DNA of 55,075 nt, taken from positions 1 to 55,075 of the forward strand of contig JACCUI010000044.1 in assembly GCA_013811945.1 (NCBI GenBank), read 5' to 3'. The notes beneath the pieces were generated by a model, which saw only the letters and a list, made by a program, of their open reading frames with translations, made no database searches and had not been told where the DNA came from. This DNA comes from Pyrinomonadaceae bacterium (GTDB lineage: Bacteria > Acidobacteriota > Blastocatellia > Pyrinomonadales > Pyrinomonadaceae). Both the position numbers and the translations under genes were made by a program. Positions 1 through 9,122 of this stretch are shown here, piece after piece (the first letter of the stretch is position 1; each line of letters opens with the position of its first letter).

Positions 1-165
1 AACTCTGTCGAGCAGGCCTGCTTGGTGCACTATAGCGGACATAGTGGTATAGTTCCCGGTCGATCACTGGTGACATCTGGACTGTTTTCCCCCTCCGTCC
101 TCTTGCCATTCTGTTGCTCGTTCCATCCCCCTTTTAAAAGGATAGACTGCAAAGGAACTTAGGAA

Positions 166-1722
166 TTGAAAATCTTACTCTATAACCCTGATAACGGCGT
201 GACGCGTAACTTCATGCCGCATCTCTGGATGTTTTTACTGCAATCGCTCACTCCCCCCGAGCACCAGGTCCTGTTAGTTGATGGAAACGCAAAGCCTCTG
301 ACTGAAGAGGAGTTGGTGCAATTTATACGGGACGAAGAGATTGGGTTAGTAGGAATTGGTGCGATGACCCGGATGGTGGCCAGGGCCTACCGGATGGCCG
401 ATGCCATTCGCGCAGTGGGAGTGCCGGTCGTTATGGGTGGTCCCCATGTGACAGAAGCAGCAGATGAAGCGCTCGGCAGAGACGGCGGTCCGCGACATGC
501 GGACGCGGTCGCCTTAGGTGAGGCTGATGAGACTTGGCCCAGAATCGTTGCTGATGCCGCACGAGGGCAGCTTAAAGAAGTTTATGAGCCCGTCGATGAG
601 ACCGGAAAAGAACGCAAGCCAAGTTTGACTCCGTATCCGTCTATCCCCTGGGAGACACTCGACCTCGATCAGTTCAACCTGGTTCCGAAAATAGCGCGTT
701 CGTTTCTCGAGCGACACGGGGCCGGCTGGGGAACGTTCCACATGGTGCCCATCGAATCGGGACGGGGTTGTCCCTACGGCTGCGAGTTTTGCACGGTCAC
801 AGGATTCTTTGGGGATTCGATTCGCTTTCGCACAAATGAAAGCGTAGTCGACGAACTCCTGCGGCTAAAGATGCGCGCGCGCAAAAATCTTGGTCAGATA
901 GCCGTCTTTTTCATAGATGATAATTTTGCAATAAATATCAAGCGCACGAAGTCGCTTCTCAGAGACATTATTGCCGCCGGTGCCCAGCTCCCCTGGACTG
1001 CGCAGATTAGTGCCAACCTCTTGCGTGATGAAGAGCTGGTGGATCTAATCTCCGCTTCGGGTGGAAGGTGGATATTTATCGGGATGGAATCAATCGATCC
1101 TGCCAATCTTGCGGACGTGAATAAGAACTTCAATAAGCCCGGCGAGTATGCCGCCGTGCTTGAGCGCCTCTCAAAACGGAACATCTACGCGATCACGTCT
1201 TTCATCTTTGGTATGGATAACGATACGCCCGGGGTGGCGGACCGAACGCTGGGGGAGATCGCCAATTGGCCTCCGGTGCTGCCCGTCTTCGGACAACTCA
1301 CAGCGTTTCCAGGTACGCCGTTATATGCCAGATTGGGAGCCGCGGGCCGAATGACTCGTCCCCGTCACTGGATGGATTTCGCACCGTTTAAGATGGCTCA
1401 CACTCCGCTGAAGATGACCATTGAAGAGGCCCAAATGGAAGTGGATCAGGCCTGGAGAACGTCCTACAGCGCTGAGAGCAACCAGAAAGCTCTACAGTCA
1501 ATCGCCGACCGGAGGATTGATGACAGATTAATGCACCTGATTGCCCGCTTGTTTTTCCGAGGCATTTATTTCCCCCAGTTGACCAAACGCGACTGGACCA
1601 AACTGGTGGCTCAAAATAGACGCCCCGTTTGGAAGCTCGCCAGGGAAGCCTTCAGTTTGTATCGAGCGTCTCGCAAGAATGATCGCCGGGCCGAAACGCT
1701 CACTAGGCCCCTCCAATCCTAA
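166..1722 (+). CDS. B12-binding domain radical SAM protein
   Basis: A 518-residue protein with an N-terminal cobalamin-binding-like Rossmann domain (about residues 1-135, including GGPHVT at 91-96) and a radical SAM domain (about 195-430) with the cluster motif CPYGCEFC, cysteines 202, 206 and 209. The C-terminal 100 residues resemble the extra domain seen in this class. The family includes methylases and cyclases that act on unactivated carbons, such as hopanoid methylases and BchE, but I cannot name the substrate. The start is TTG at 166, preceded by a purine-rich stretch with two AGGA-like boxes; no better in-frame start is seen. It stands alone, followed by 500 bases without a gene. Family confidence is high and function is unknown. 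Confidence 0.85.
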   Translation: MKILLYNPDNGVTRNFMPHLWMFLLQSLTPPEHQVLLVDGNAKPLTEEELVQFIRDEEIGLVGIGAMTRMVARAYRMADAIRAVGVPVVMGGPHVTEAADEALGRDGGPRHADAVALGEADETWPRIVADAARGQLKEVYEPVDETGKERKPSLTPYPSIPWETLDLDQFNLVPKIARSFLERHGAGWGTFHMVPIESGRGCPYGCEFCTVTGFFGDSIRFRTNESVVDELLRLKMRARKNLGQIAVFFIDDNFAINIKRTKSLLRDIIAAGAQLPWTAQISANLLRDEELVDLISASGGRWIFIGMESIDPANLADVNKNFNKPGEYAAVLERLSKRNIYAITSFIFGMDNDTPGVADRTLGEIANWPPVLPVFGQLTAFPGTPLYARLGAAGRMTRPRHWMDFAPFKMAHTPLKMTIEEAQMEVDQAWRTSYSAESNQKALQSIADRRIDDRLMHLIARLFFRGIYFPQLTKRDWTKLVAQNRRPVWKLAREAFSLYRASRKNDRRAETLTRPLQS

Positions 1723-2223
1723 AGTGGTTGACCTCTATCAAAGCCATCGAGCAAAGCGGTAAACGATCCTGTCGGGGGCCTTCGAGTTGACAGGGATCGG
1801 TGATCGAATCGATGTAGTGGAGGTCGATACATTGTTGACGTCATCAGGCGACGCCTTAACTCACGGCTCTCTCCCAAGTTAAGGTCGAAGGCGTGCTCCT
1901 CAGTAACCTTTAATTCACCATCGTCTAAGCCTTGGGTATACCACTCACAGCATCTAGAAAATTCTTGCTAGTTCCGTCGTGTTCATCTTGGTTACTATCG
2001 AAGGGCCACGCTGCCGCTTTTTCGGCGCCAAGCGGGCCGAAGTGCAATGAAAAATTCACCGTTTTGTCCTGATACAAAATAGATGGGATGCATCTTTACC
2101 CCAGCTATGAAGGCGCGTATTGGTGACTTACCAAGCACTTACGCACGCCCTAGATGGTGACAGACAACCAACGTTTAACGCATAAGGCGGTAGAAGATTA
2201 ATTAAGCACAGTAACTTCCCCTT
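1723..2223. other. Intergenic region without recognisable gene
   Basis: I see no credible coding region on either strand. Near 1767-1802 there is an imperfect inverted repeat (GATCCTGTC against GACAGGGATC) that could act as a weak terminator for the upstream radical SAM gene, but it has no T-run. No convincing promoter was found for the ORF starting at 2224. Confidence 0.5.
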
Positions 2224-2466
2224 ATGAAATTCTTTACACGCGGCAATCTCCTTCGTCCATTCGGGTCGAAATGCACTGCGGTTCTCTCCCTCGCTCTCGT
2301 GGCCCTTATTGCCCCATTCTCCGCTCCCAATGCTGCTCAATCATCGGGCATCACCTTTCGCGCTTCGGCGACTGCTAGCAACTGCAACACCGTGACCTCT
2401 ATACGATCATTAAACCCGTTGGCACCGCTAAGTGGCGACGTTCTGCCTAAGCCCTTCTCTTCTTAG
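2224..2466 (+). pseudogene. Truncated N-terminus of a secreted protein (signal peptide plus start of a beta domain)
   Basis: Eighty codons start with a typical signal peptide (hydrophobic run at about residues 18-32, likely cleavage after PNA). They continue into TFRASATASN and then LSGDVL, which resembles the start of a repeated extracellular beta-sandwich domain (ITFR...SLTI..PAGT..GDVMLA). The homology-like sequence stops abruptly at about position 2446 and the frame ends at 2466, just before the 3' end of the antisense sigma-factor fragment. I infer that this is the 5' end of a secreted-protein gene cut by the foreign segment. It may have been joined to the vWA-domain protein that resumes at 3243. 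No clear ribosome binding site precedes the ATG. Confidence 0.55.
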
Positions 2467-2470
2467 CTCG

Positions 2471-3241
2471 TCAGTCGTTGAGGACCGCCAGGTCGAGCTG
2501 GCGAAGGCGCTCGGGGTCAGCCACCACGTCGATTTCGACGATCTTCCCGAGTGTGATCGTGAAGCGGAGTACCATCAGGAGCCGCCCACGCGGAGCCACG
2601 ACGACTCCCACGGCTCCGTTCACGAGCGCCGGCTGTGCGGCTCGAGCTCCCCCCTTGGCCGCTCTATTGGCCACGGCCGCCGCACCGCGGATCTCCGTCG
2701 ATGCGCTCGAAGGCACGGCTGCGCGGTCGGCTCGAAGCACGAAGTCTGGGTCGAGCACCTCGAGAAGCGCGTCGAAGTCACCGCCGCGCGCGGCAGCGAG
2801 GAAGGCGTCGACAACTTCTCGCTGGCGGGTGAGATCGGCGTCGGGAACCGTGGCTGCTCCCTGCACTCTGCGGCGTGCGCGACTCGCGAGCTGCCTTGCC
2901 GCGGTGGAGGAGCGCCCTACGATGGGAGCGATCTCGTCGAAGGGCACCGCGAACATGTCGTGCAGCACGAACGCGAGCCGCTCGGCGGGAGCCAGCGTTT
3001 CGAGTACCACGAGCAGCGCGAGACCGACCGAATTGGCCAGTAGTGCTTCGTGCTCGGGGTCGATCCCGTGCTCGCGGCTCGCGATCCGCTCTGGCACGTG
3101 CGCGCCCAAGGGCTCCTCGCGCCGCGACTTGCGCGAGCGCAGGATGTCGAGGCACACTCGTGCGACGACCGTCGTCAGCCATCCGCCTAGGTTCTCGACG
3201 TCTTTAGTGTCGGAGCGGCTGAGTCGGAGCCACGCTTCCTG
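2471..3241 (-). pseudogene. 5'-truncated ECF41/SigJ-type sigma factor
   Basis: On the minus strand an open frame from 3241 to the TGA at 2471-2473 reads, in order: the end of sigma region 2 (QEAWLRLSRSDT, then LGGWLTTVVARVCLDILRSR), sigma region 4 (LAPAERLAFVLHDMFAVPF, then IVGRSSTAARQLASRARRR), and a SnoaL/NTF2-like C-terminal extension (VVDAFLAAARGGDFDALLEV) ending with ADPERL, close to the NPDKL box of ECF41. About 35-40 N-terminal residues are missing: at 3241 the frame runs into unrelated sequence and a TAA. An in-frame ATC/ATG start at 3157 would not restore region 2. The segment is very GC-rich with G/C at almost every third position, unlike its neighbours, and looks actinobacterial. 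It is either a transferred gene fragment or an assembly chimera. Not functional as it stands. Confidence 0.8.
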
Positions 3242-3242
3242 G

Positions 3243-5519
3243 CCCGCAAATTATGTCTTAATGCCTTTCAACGATCCTGGCGTCGGACCGATGACAGTAA
3301 CCGATAACCCTCAGACCTTCAAAGATGCGATCAACGGGCTGACCGCCAACGAGGGCGGCGATTGCCCCGAACTTCCGAACACCGCTCTCGTTCAGGCCAT
3401 TCCTGCAATGGACGGCGGTGATATCATGGTGTTCACTGACGCAGCACCAAAGGACAGCGTTCCTCAGGGCAACTTTGCTCGAGGATTGGCCGATGAAAAT
3501 GACGTCACGATTACTTACATGTTATCCGGAAGTTGCTCGCCACTTGACCCTTCCTATTACCGAATGGCCCGCGAAACGGGGGGACAGGTCTTTGGCATTA
3601 CGCCAAGTGAGGCGGATGACGCGGTAAAGCTGGCAGACTTTCTGACTCGACCCGATCAAGTCAGCATGCTTTGGATAGAGGATATTCTATCGGGAACGGC
3701 CAAAACGTATCCGATCCCGGTGGACTCGACGACGCCTCGAGTAACATTTGCAGTCAACGGGACGAATAACGTAACGGTAAAACGGCCTGACGGCACAGTC
3801 GTGCTGGCGACCGACGCGGACGTTACCGCTATCCCCCTGCCCGGTGGAGCCATTCTCTCGATTCTTAATCCTGCCCCCGGAGCGTGGAACATAATTGTCA
3901 ACGGCTCCGGTGGTTTCTCCGTGAAGGTCTCAGGAGAAAGCAAGTTGGACTTTAAACCATTTCAGTTCGTTAGGAGTGGCGGCGATCCCGCGCACGAAGG
4001 AGATTTCGCTATCGATGGATCCCCGCTTATCGGTCAAGTCAACAAAGTCGACGCGCTGATATCATCTGATGAAGTTGTCTCAGCCCAATTTGAATTGCGT
4101 ACTGCCGCCGGAGCTGTTCTGGAAACCCTTACCCTCGAAGAAATCCCCACGCTCGAAGGTTTGTACAAGGAGTTCTATGGCGACGTCACAGTTCCGAATA
4201 GCTCTTTCCTGGTTTATGCGAAAGGAGTCGACGCCGCTGGCAATGATTACCAGCGCGTGTTTCCGGGTGCTTTCATGCCGCAGGCAGTCGAGATAATTGT
4301 CCCCACACCGCCCGACCTCCATCCCGGTGAAACAGCCAGCTATACGATACAAGTTAAGAATCTCGGCGCTACAGATTCATTCGAACTTTCCGGAAGAGAT
4401 TCATTTGGGTTCCCGGGATCCGGTAGCCTTTTCATTAACAGCGTAAGCCCAACTTCATTTACGCTCGCCACGAACGAGACGATCAACGTAACGGTAGAGC
4501 TGCAGCCACCGCTAGATACGCCCCAGGGCCACATCGAAACATTGTCATTTGCTGTGAGGAGCACTGGCACGTCGGGCGCAGCTAATTATGCGAACGTGAA
4601 GGTGGGGGTCACGCTGGGACTGAACACAGAACTCGGTTTCGTCACGCCCAGGGTCGTTGTTGGCGATCCCGATTTCCTGATCGAACCTAATGAGATTGCA
4701 GCTCTCAGCGTCCAACTGCTAAATAAGGGGGCCGCCCCTATTTCTAACGTTGTCGCAACGCTGACGCCGGAAACACCGGGAGTGACAATTACTTCGGGAA
4801 CGTCCGCGTATTTTGATCTTCCGCTATCGAGTGCGACTAGCCTGCCCACGGGCAGTGGCTTGAATCGCACACCTTACACATTTGTCATTACCGACGCGGC
4901 GGTGCAATCAATCAAGTTCGCCCTTTCAGTAACGTACTCCGGAAGTCTCGCTCCACAAATGCTCTACTTTAATGTGTTAACTACTCTCCCGGGCCCGCCA
5001 CTGAGCTTTAGTTACACCGGGCCGCCGGTGGCGATACCAGACGGGAACGTCGACACTGACGGCCCGCCAGTTAACATCCCGATCACGGTCACTGGTGTTA
5101 CAAGTACCATCGCCGACCTTAACTTCCGGATTGACGGAAGCCTGTGTACATCGGCAGCAAGAGCGACCACCGTTGGTATCGACCACACATACGTGGTGGA
5201 TCTAGTCGTTAAACTAACCTCGCCTCAAGGCACGACAGTTACTTTGATCGACGGGGCAGGCGGCGGCGTCAATGACGGCAACAACTTCTGCCAGACAGTA
5301 CTTGATGATGAGGAAGGACTTACACTAATTGATCTCATTCTTCCGGTAGGTCCGCCACCATTGGGGCCACCGTATTCCGGTACCTTCATCCCGGAATACC
5401 CGCTGGCCGCTTTCAAGGGTGAGAATCCAAACGGTACGTGGGTCGTCACCGTGATCGACAGGTTTGCTGGTGAGACTGGCAACGTGCGTGCTTTTTCGCT
5501 GCTCATCACAAGCTATTAA
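3243..5519 (+). pseudogene. Secreted vWA-domain protein with C-terminal P domain, 5' end missing
   Basis: Real coding sequence resumes at about 3243 with PANYVLMPFNDPG, the middle of a hemicentin-like von Willebrand A domain (GGDCPELPNTALVQAI and then DIMVFTDAAPKD follow). The part that should carry the MIDAS DxSxS metal site is absent. After the vWA come beta-sandwich, CARDB-like segments (ETASYTIQVKNLGATDSF). The last 170 residues form a proprotein-convertase P/Homo B domain (IPDGNVDTDGPPVNIPITV at the start, NGTWVVTVIDRFAGETGNV at the end). The frame stays open upstream to 2478 only because the antisense of the sigma fragment happens to lack stops, so a single 1013-residue call would be a false fusion. 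The first in-frame ATG in genuine sequence is 3261. An extracellular adhesion or matrix role is inferred from domains. Confidence 0.75.
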
Positions 5520-5584
5520 TCGGTCGGCCACATTGAGCGTTATCAGTCTAGTGACGACCGGCTAAAATAGTTTCCTCTTATGCG

Positions 5585-5618
5585 AGTCGTGCAGACTTCG
5601 CCACAGTCCTGCACGACT
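5585..5618 (+). terminator. Hairpin after the vWA/P-domain gene
   Basis: Perfect 10-base arms, AGTCGTGCAG and CTGCACGACT, enclose a 14-base loop 65 bases after the stop at 5519. There is no following T-run, so it is a possible terminator or transcript-end stabiliser only. Confidence 0.4.
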
Positions 5619-5630
5619 TGCTGTCCCGCG

Positions 5631-5659
5631 TTGACAAAAGAAGCCTTGGTCCAGATAAA
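5631..5659 (+). promoter_or_regulatory. Sigma-70-like promoter for the 5706 gene
   Basis: A perfect TTGACA (5631-5636) is followed by a 17-base spacer and GATAAA (5654-5659). It lies 46 bases before the next start codon, which has an AGGAAG ribosome binding site 7 bases upstream. Confidence 0.55.
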
Positions 5660-5705
5660 GGACTTGCGATGTTGACGCGTTGGTAGTCCAATAGGAAGCT
5701 TCCGC

Positions 5706-6047
5706 ATGGTTAAAGATCCTAAGACTTCGCCAGCTCGCGCGAGGCTTTTTTGGGTTCCGGCCGCCCTGGCTCTATTGATCCCGCCAGCCCTGCTCTCTTT
5801 AGCCCTGTTATTACATTACACGGGGTCGCACAGCATTGCCCCGCCAGTCATGAATCTTGTCTTCTTCTCTTCATTCATTTGTATATTCATAAGTCTCATA
5901 GTGGTTTTGATCGCGCTAGTGCTGTGGGTCTTTAGTGTTGTTGAGTTTAAGCACATTCGTCTCGCCGCGGAGCTCGCACTCTTGGGCTTTGTAACAAACT
6001 GTTTCGTTTTTTATTTTGTCTTGTATAAGTTTTATCGGCCTCATTGA
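5706..6047 (+). CDS. Small hypothetical membrane protein
   Basis: A 113-residue protein with three predicted membrane helices, at about residues 17-38, 48-75 and 85-108, and a basic N-terminus (KDPKTSPARAR). The start ATG at 5706 is well supported by AGGAAG seven bases upstream and by a TTGACA/GATAAA promoter 46 bases before it. I do not recognise a family. It is a single gene, followed 81 bases later by the ankyrin protein on the same strand. No functional claim is made. Confidence 0.6.
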   Translation: MVKDPKTSPARARLFWVPAALALLIPPALLSLALLLHYTGSHSIAPPVMNLVFFSSFICIFISLIVVLIALVLWVFSVVEFKHIRLAAELALLGFVTNCFVFYFVLYKFYRPH

Positions 6048-6128
6048 CACTGGTGTGCTCTCGAGGCCGGTACTGTCCGATGCCACTATCAGAACTATGC
6101 GTTCGAAAAATCGAAACGCCACGCGACT

Positions 6129-6992
6129 ATGAAATTAATCTTCAGCTTCAACCTTTGCGCTTTGTTAATCTCGGGCAGCTTTGTGGCCAGCGTCTCGACG
6201 CAATCAGAGCTGACCGCACAGGGTGCTTCGTCGTTGGCCAAAGATGGCAAGACGAGCGCAATGCCTGGAGAGTCAGAGTGTGTTAGAAAGGCGGAACTGA
6301 GACGTCGATTTCTCGCTGACACGGCTACTAGAGTTGTACGTCCCGCGCTGATGCATGCATCATCGCTGGGGCGGATCCAGACAGTGCGAGCTTTGTTGAA
6401 AAGAGGCGTTCCTGTGAATAAGAAGGACGCGATTGGCGTCACAGCTTTGATGCTTGCTGCGGAAGCGGGGCACGTCGAGGTCATCAAAGCCCTACTCGTT
6501 GCCGGTGCTGACCCGAATGCGGCAGGAGGTATCGCTCATGGCCCAATATTCTCCGTCATGACGATGGCAATGAACAGCAGCAACAAGAACCGGATGGAGG
6601 TGATAGATACGCTAATCGCTGGAGGTGCAAGGATGAATCCTGCGGGAGGGTCTCCTGTTGCTCCTCTGGTTTATGCAATAGAAGGATGCGATGTGGTGAT
6701 GATAACGGCGCTGCTGAAAAGGGGTGCTGATGTGAACTGGAACGGCGGCGAACCTTTAGTCGCGGCAGTCACTAACGCTTATCCCGAGGTAGAAATCGTC
6801 AAAGTTTTGCTTGCTGCGGGCGCCGATCCAAATCTACCAAGAGTCAGCGTTGGAGGCGACGAAATAACTCTAGTTTCAATGTTAGAGCAGAAAATGAAGT
6901 TGTCGCGGGACGATGGCGGAAAGACGAGAGATGATTATCAAGAAGAAATAGTGCGGCTGCTCAAAAAAGCCGGCGCTAAGACGCTAAAGTGA
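6129..6992 (+). CDS. Secreted ankyrin-repeat protein
   Basis: A 287-residue protein with an N-terminal signal peptide (MKLIFSFNLCALLISGSFVA) and four or five ankyrin repeats from about residue 72 to 240. Typical repeat cores are ALMLAAEAGHVEVIKALLVA with GADPN, and IVKVLLAAGADPN. Ankyrin repeats mediate protein-protein contacts; the partner is unknown. The signal peptide puts it in the periplasm or outside the cell. The last 30 residues are charged (EIVRLLKKAGAKTLK) and look like a degenerate capping repeat. The ATG has no strong ribosome binding site, but the signal peptide fixes the start. No operon partner is seen. Confidence 0.75.
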   Translation: MKLIFSFNLCALLISGSFVASVSTQSELTAQGASSLAKDGKTSAMPGESECVRKAELRRRFLADTATRVVRPALMHASSLGRIQTVRALLKRGVPVNKKDAIGVTALMLAAEAGHVEVIKALLVAGADPNAAGGIAHGPIFSVMTMAMNSSNKNRMEVIDTLIAGGARMNPAGGSPVAPLVYAIEGCDVVMITALLKRGADVNWNGGEPLVAAVTNAYPEVEIVKVLLAAGADPNLPRVSVGGDEITLVSMLEQKMKLSRDDGGKTRDDYQEEIVRLLKKAGAKTLK

Positions 6993-7250
6993 GTTGTTAA
7001 GGCCGTTGACGATTTACAATTTGGTGACTTCAACTTGGCTTTCAGTCCCCGCCTGGATCTCAGAGCTATGCGCCCTCCTCCGTGACGTAGGGCGTGACCT
7101 AGGTCTATCACAACTCCTCTAACTATTTCCGAAGTTGGACGCGGTTTAGAACTAGCCGTCGACTATTTTCAAGGTGGAAGCAATAAGTTGCCAAAGGCGG
7201 CAGAGTATTGCTTCAAGTTACAGGTTGGACGGTGCAGCATAGAACTAGCT

Positions 7251-7324
7251 TGGCTGGGAGGCAGGGATTCGAACCCCGATAGGCGGATTCAGAGTCCGCA
7301 GTCCTACCGTTAGACGACCTCCCA
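7251..7324 (-). tRNA. tRNA-Gln (anticodon CTG)
   Basis: The minus strand folds as a cloverleaf. The acceptor arm TGGGAGG pairs with CCTCCCA, with discriminator G and an encoded CCA (7251-7253). The anticodon stem GCGGA/TCCGC holds the loop CTCTGAA with anticodon CTG, and the T arm carries GTTCGAATCC. The U1-A72 pair is typical of bacterial tRNA-Gln. A strong promoter lies directly upstream (7336-7365). Confidence 0.95.
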
Positions 7325-7335
7325 ACAGGAAAATC

Positions 7336-7365
7336 AATGTACGTGTAAGAAGGTTTTTTTGTCAA
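7336..7365 (-). promoter_or_regulatory. Promoter of tRNA-Gln
   Basis: On the minus strand TTGACA (7365-7360) is followed by an 18-base spacer and TACATT (7341-7336). The expected start of transcription is about 5 bases before the mature tRNA 5' end at 7324. The rest of the 7325-7654 gap shows no gene. Confidence 0.6.
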
Positions 7366-7654
7366 CCGCATGCCCATGGAGCCCGGCGCCGCCCCGTGAA
7401 GCGTTAATTGTGAATCGCAAATCCGTAAAACATTATCGGTTTCTCGAGCGAATTGGTCCAACATACCCCTTCGCCCGATTCCGTTTTACCACTGCTTTAG
7501 GACTGACAATTCACTATTCGCGAATTAACACTTGTTCATTCCGCAGGATCGGGGCACAATAGCAAGCACTCACTCGCTAGCGCCCAACGGCGACCAACGA
7601 AAAACCGTAGCCTCCCACGTTCGATAGCTAAACAGACCAACCGCGAGGATGTCG

Positions 7655-7969
7655 ATGATTGAACGACAGAGCCAGACTGCAGCAGTTGATAACGAAGACC
7701 AATTACGTGCGCGTGTTGCTGATTGCGAAGCAAGATTAGAGGCCATTGCGGAGCTGGTTGCCCGCGTGCGTCACGAAATCAACAACCCGCTAACGGGGGT
7801 ACTGGGACAATCTCAGCTGCTACTGCGCGAAGAACTGAACGATAAGGCGCGAAAGCGCACGCAGACAATAGAAGATCTGGCTATCCGGATTAGGGATATC
7901 GTGGCGCAGTTACGGCCAGTGCAGCGTGAGCCCGATGCCGGTAGCGATGTAAACCGCGAACCGGAATAA
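7655..7969 (+). CDS. Stand-alone HisKA (histidine kinase phosphoacceptor) domain protein
   Basis: A 104-residue protein consisting of a short coiled region and a HisKA-type dimerisation/phosphoacceptor helix with the H-box VRHEINNPLTGVLGQSQLLL (His at about residue 40). The C-terminal ATP-binding (HATPase_c) domain is missing: the frame stops at 7969 and no such domain follows on either strand. It may serve as a phosphotransfer or dimer-forming partner for other kinases, or be a remnant. The second ATG (7655) is preferred over 7649 because GCGAGG sits 6 bases before it. No response regulator lies nearby. Confidence 0.65.
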   Translation: MIERQSQTAAVDNEDQLRARVADCEARLEAIAELVARVRHEINNPLTGVLGQSQLLLREELNDKARKRTQTIEDLAIRIRDIVAQLRPVQREPDAGSDVNREPE

Positions 7970-7992
7970 GCCTGGCGAAACCAATTCTTTCC

Positions 7993-8798
7993 TCAACGGG
8001 ACTTTACGACTGCCTGGCCGTTTACGAAGACGTCGTAGCGTTTGCCGGCCGGGATGAATGCGTCTTCGCCCCGCTTAAAACCGTGCAACAGTGCCACCGG
8101 CGCAATAAGCGGCAGCAGTGCGCCGGTGAGGATCATCTTCGTGGCCACTTTAGCAGCCTTGCTATCGCCTCTCAGACGTTCCTGAACCGTTCGCAGCGGA
8201 ACCTGTGAGCCATCTACAGCCGTGACAGTCTGCATCGTCCAAACAAGCAGACCTGCCTTGCCAAAGTGCCCTCCTCGCTTGGCCTTCTCGATACGCCCCG
8301 TCGCGGTTGCACCTTGCTCAATCACCGTGACGCCATCGATCTTTATCGGATTTATCACGCGAAAACTGATCTCGTCATTCGGTTTGAACTCCTTTGAGTT
8401 GATGGTGTAAGGCGCCTCGATCTCTATGAGCGTGCCGTCGGGAATCTGAGATGGTTCAATCCGCTGAGGCTCAGCAGATCCGGGCATTCCCGCTTTTGAC
8501 AGCCTTACTGCTTCGACCATCGCGGCAATGACCTCGTCCGGAACGCCACCGGTTGTTAACCTCTGCAACTCGGCGGGCGAACCTCGTACGCACAAGGGGA
8601 CGTCTTGATCTTGGCAATAATAACTTTGGGGGTGAGGTTCGCTTTAGCGAGAACGAGAACATCCTGATTGGTGAGAGGAATGGCCGTGGTTTCCGACCGG
8701 TGCAGGTCATTTCTGGCAACGCTCTGGCCCGTCACCACTAAAAATGTCCACGGCAGCAATAACAAAACGGCTAAAAGCAACGAGATTGGGCGGATCAT
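7993..8798 (-). pseudogene. Secreted hypothetical protein, split by a one-base frameshift
   Basis: The minus-strand gene starts at 8798 (signal peptide MIRPISLLLAVLLLLPWTFL, GGAG 9 bases upstream) and continues into a helical repeat unit, LTNQDVLVLAKANLTPKVII then AKIKTSPC. Reading then shifts frame near 8586-8590. The other frame carries on with SPAELQRLTTGGVPDEVIAA and a 150-residue C-terminal domain (IPDGTLIEIEAPYTINSKEF, ending at 7993). Adding one base after GAGGT would restore Y-E-V-S-P-A-E-L, so a single deletion or a sequencing error explains the split. The N-terminal LTNQDV/GVPDEVI unit is common in acidobacterial secreted proteins of unknown function. The C-terminal half contains a short hydrophobic stretch (ILTGALLPLIAPVALL). 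Confidence 0.7.
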
Positions 8799-9122
8799 GA
8801 TGTGGAACTCCAAATGGGAGGTTGAATAGCAAAGTGCAATTGGCAATCACAATGCCAATCGAGACTACTAGATACAAGGTGGCTCAGCCGACTCCGCCCT
8901 GTACCGCGATATCAAATCATAATTGAGAATGTAAAGCCCTGGGATTGTGACGCTTCGATCAGTGTCACAGGAATGTACTTTGGCGCGCGCGGGCAGAGTT
9001 TAGACGGCGAGGGTGTAAGGCCCTTCGGGTTCATTTAGACCCGGCAACTTTCCCTAGAGCCTTCGACTCTTGATTTTCAGCGAGAATCAGTACGGATGGG
9101 GTACTGCGAGGATCCGGTTAGG
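8799..9122. other. Intergenic region between two minus-strand genes
   Basis: No gene is seen. The side near 8799-8900 must hold the promoter of the frameshifted secreted-protein gene, but no convincing -35/-10 pair could be picked. The side near 9000-9120 follows the Tes-like gene; I found no strong terminator hairpin. Confidence 0.4.

Noticed and set aside
2478..5519. A single 1013-residue plus-strand protein
   Set aside because: Its first 255 codons are the antisense of a recognisable sigma factor; genuine vWA sequence begins only at about 3243.
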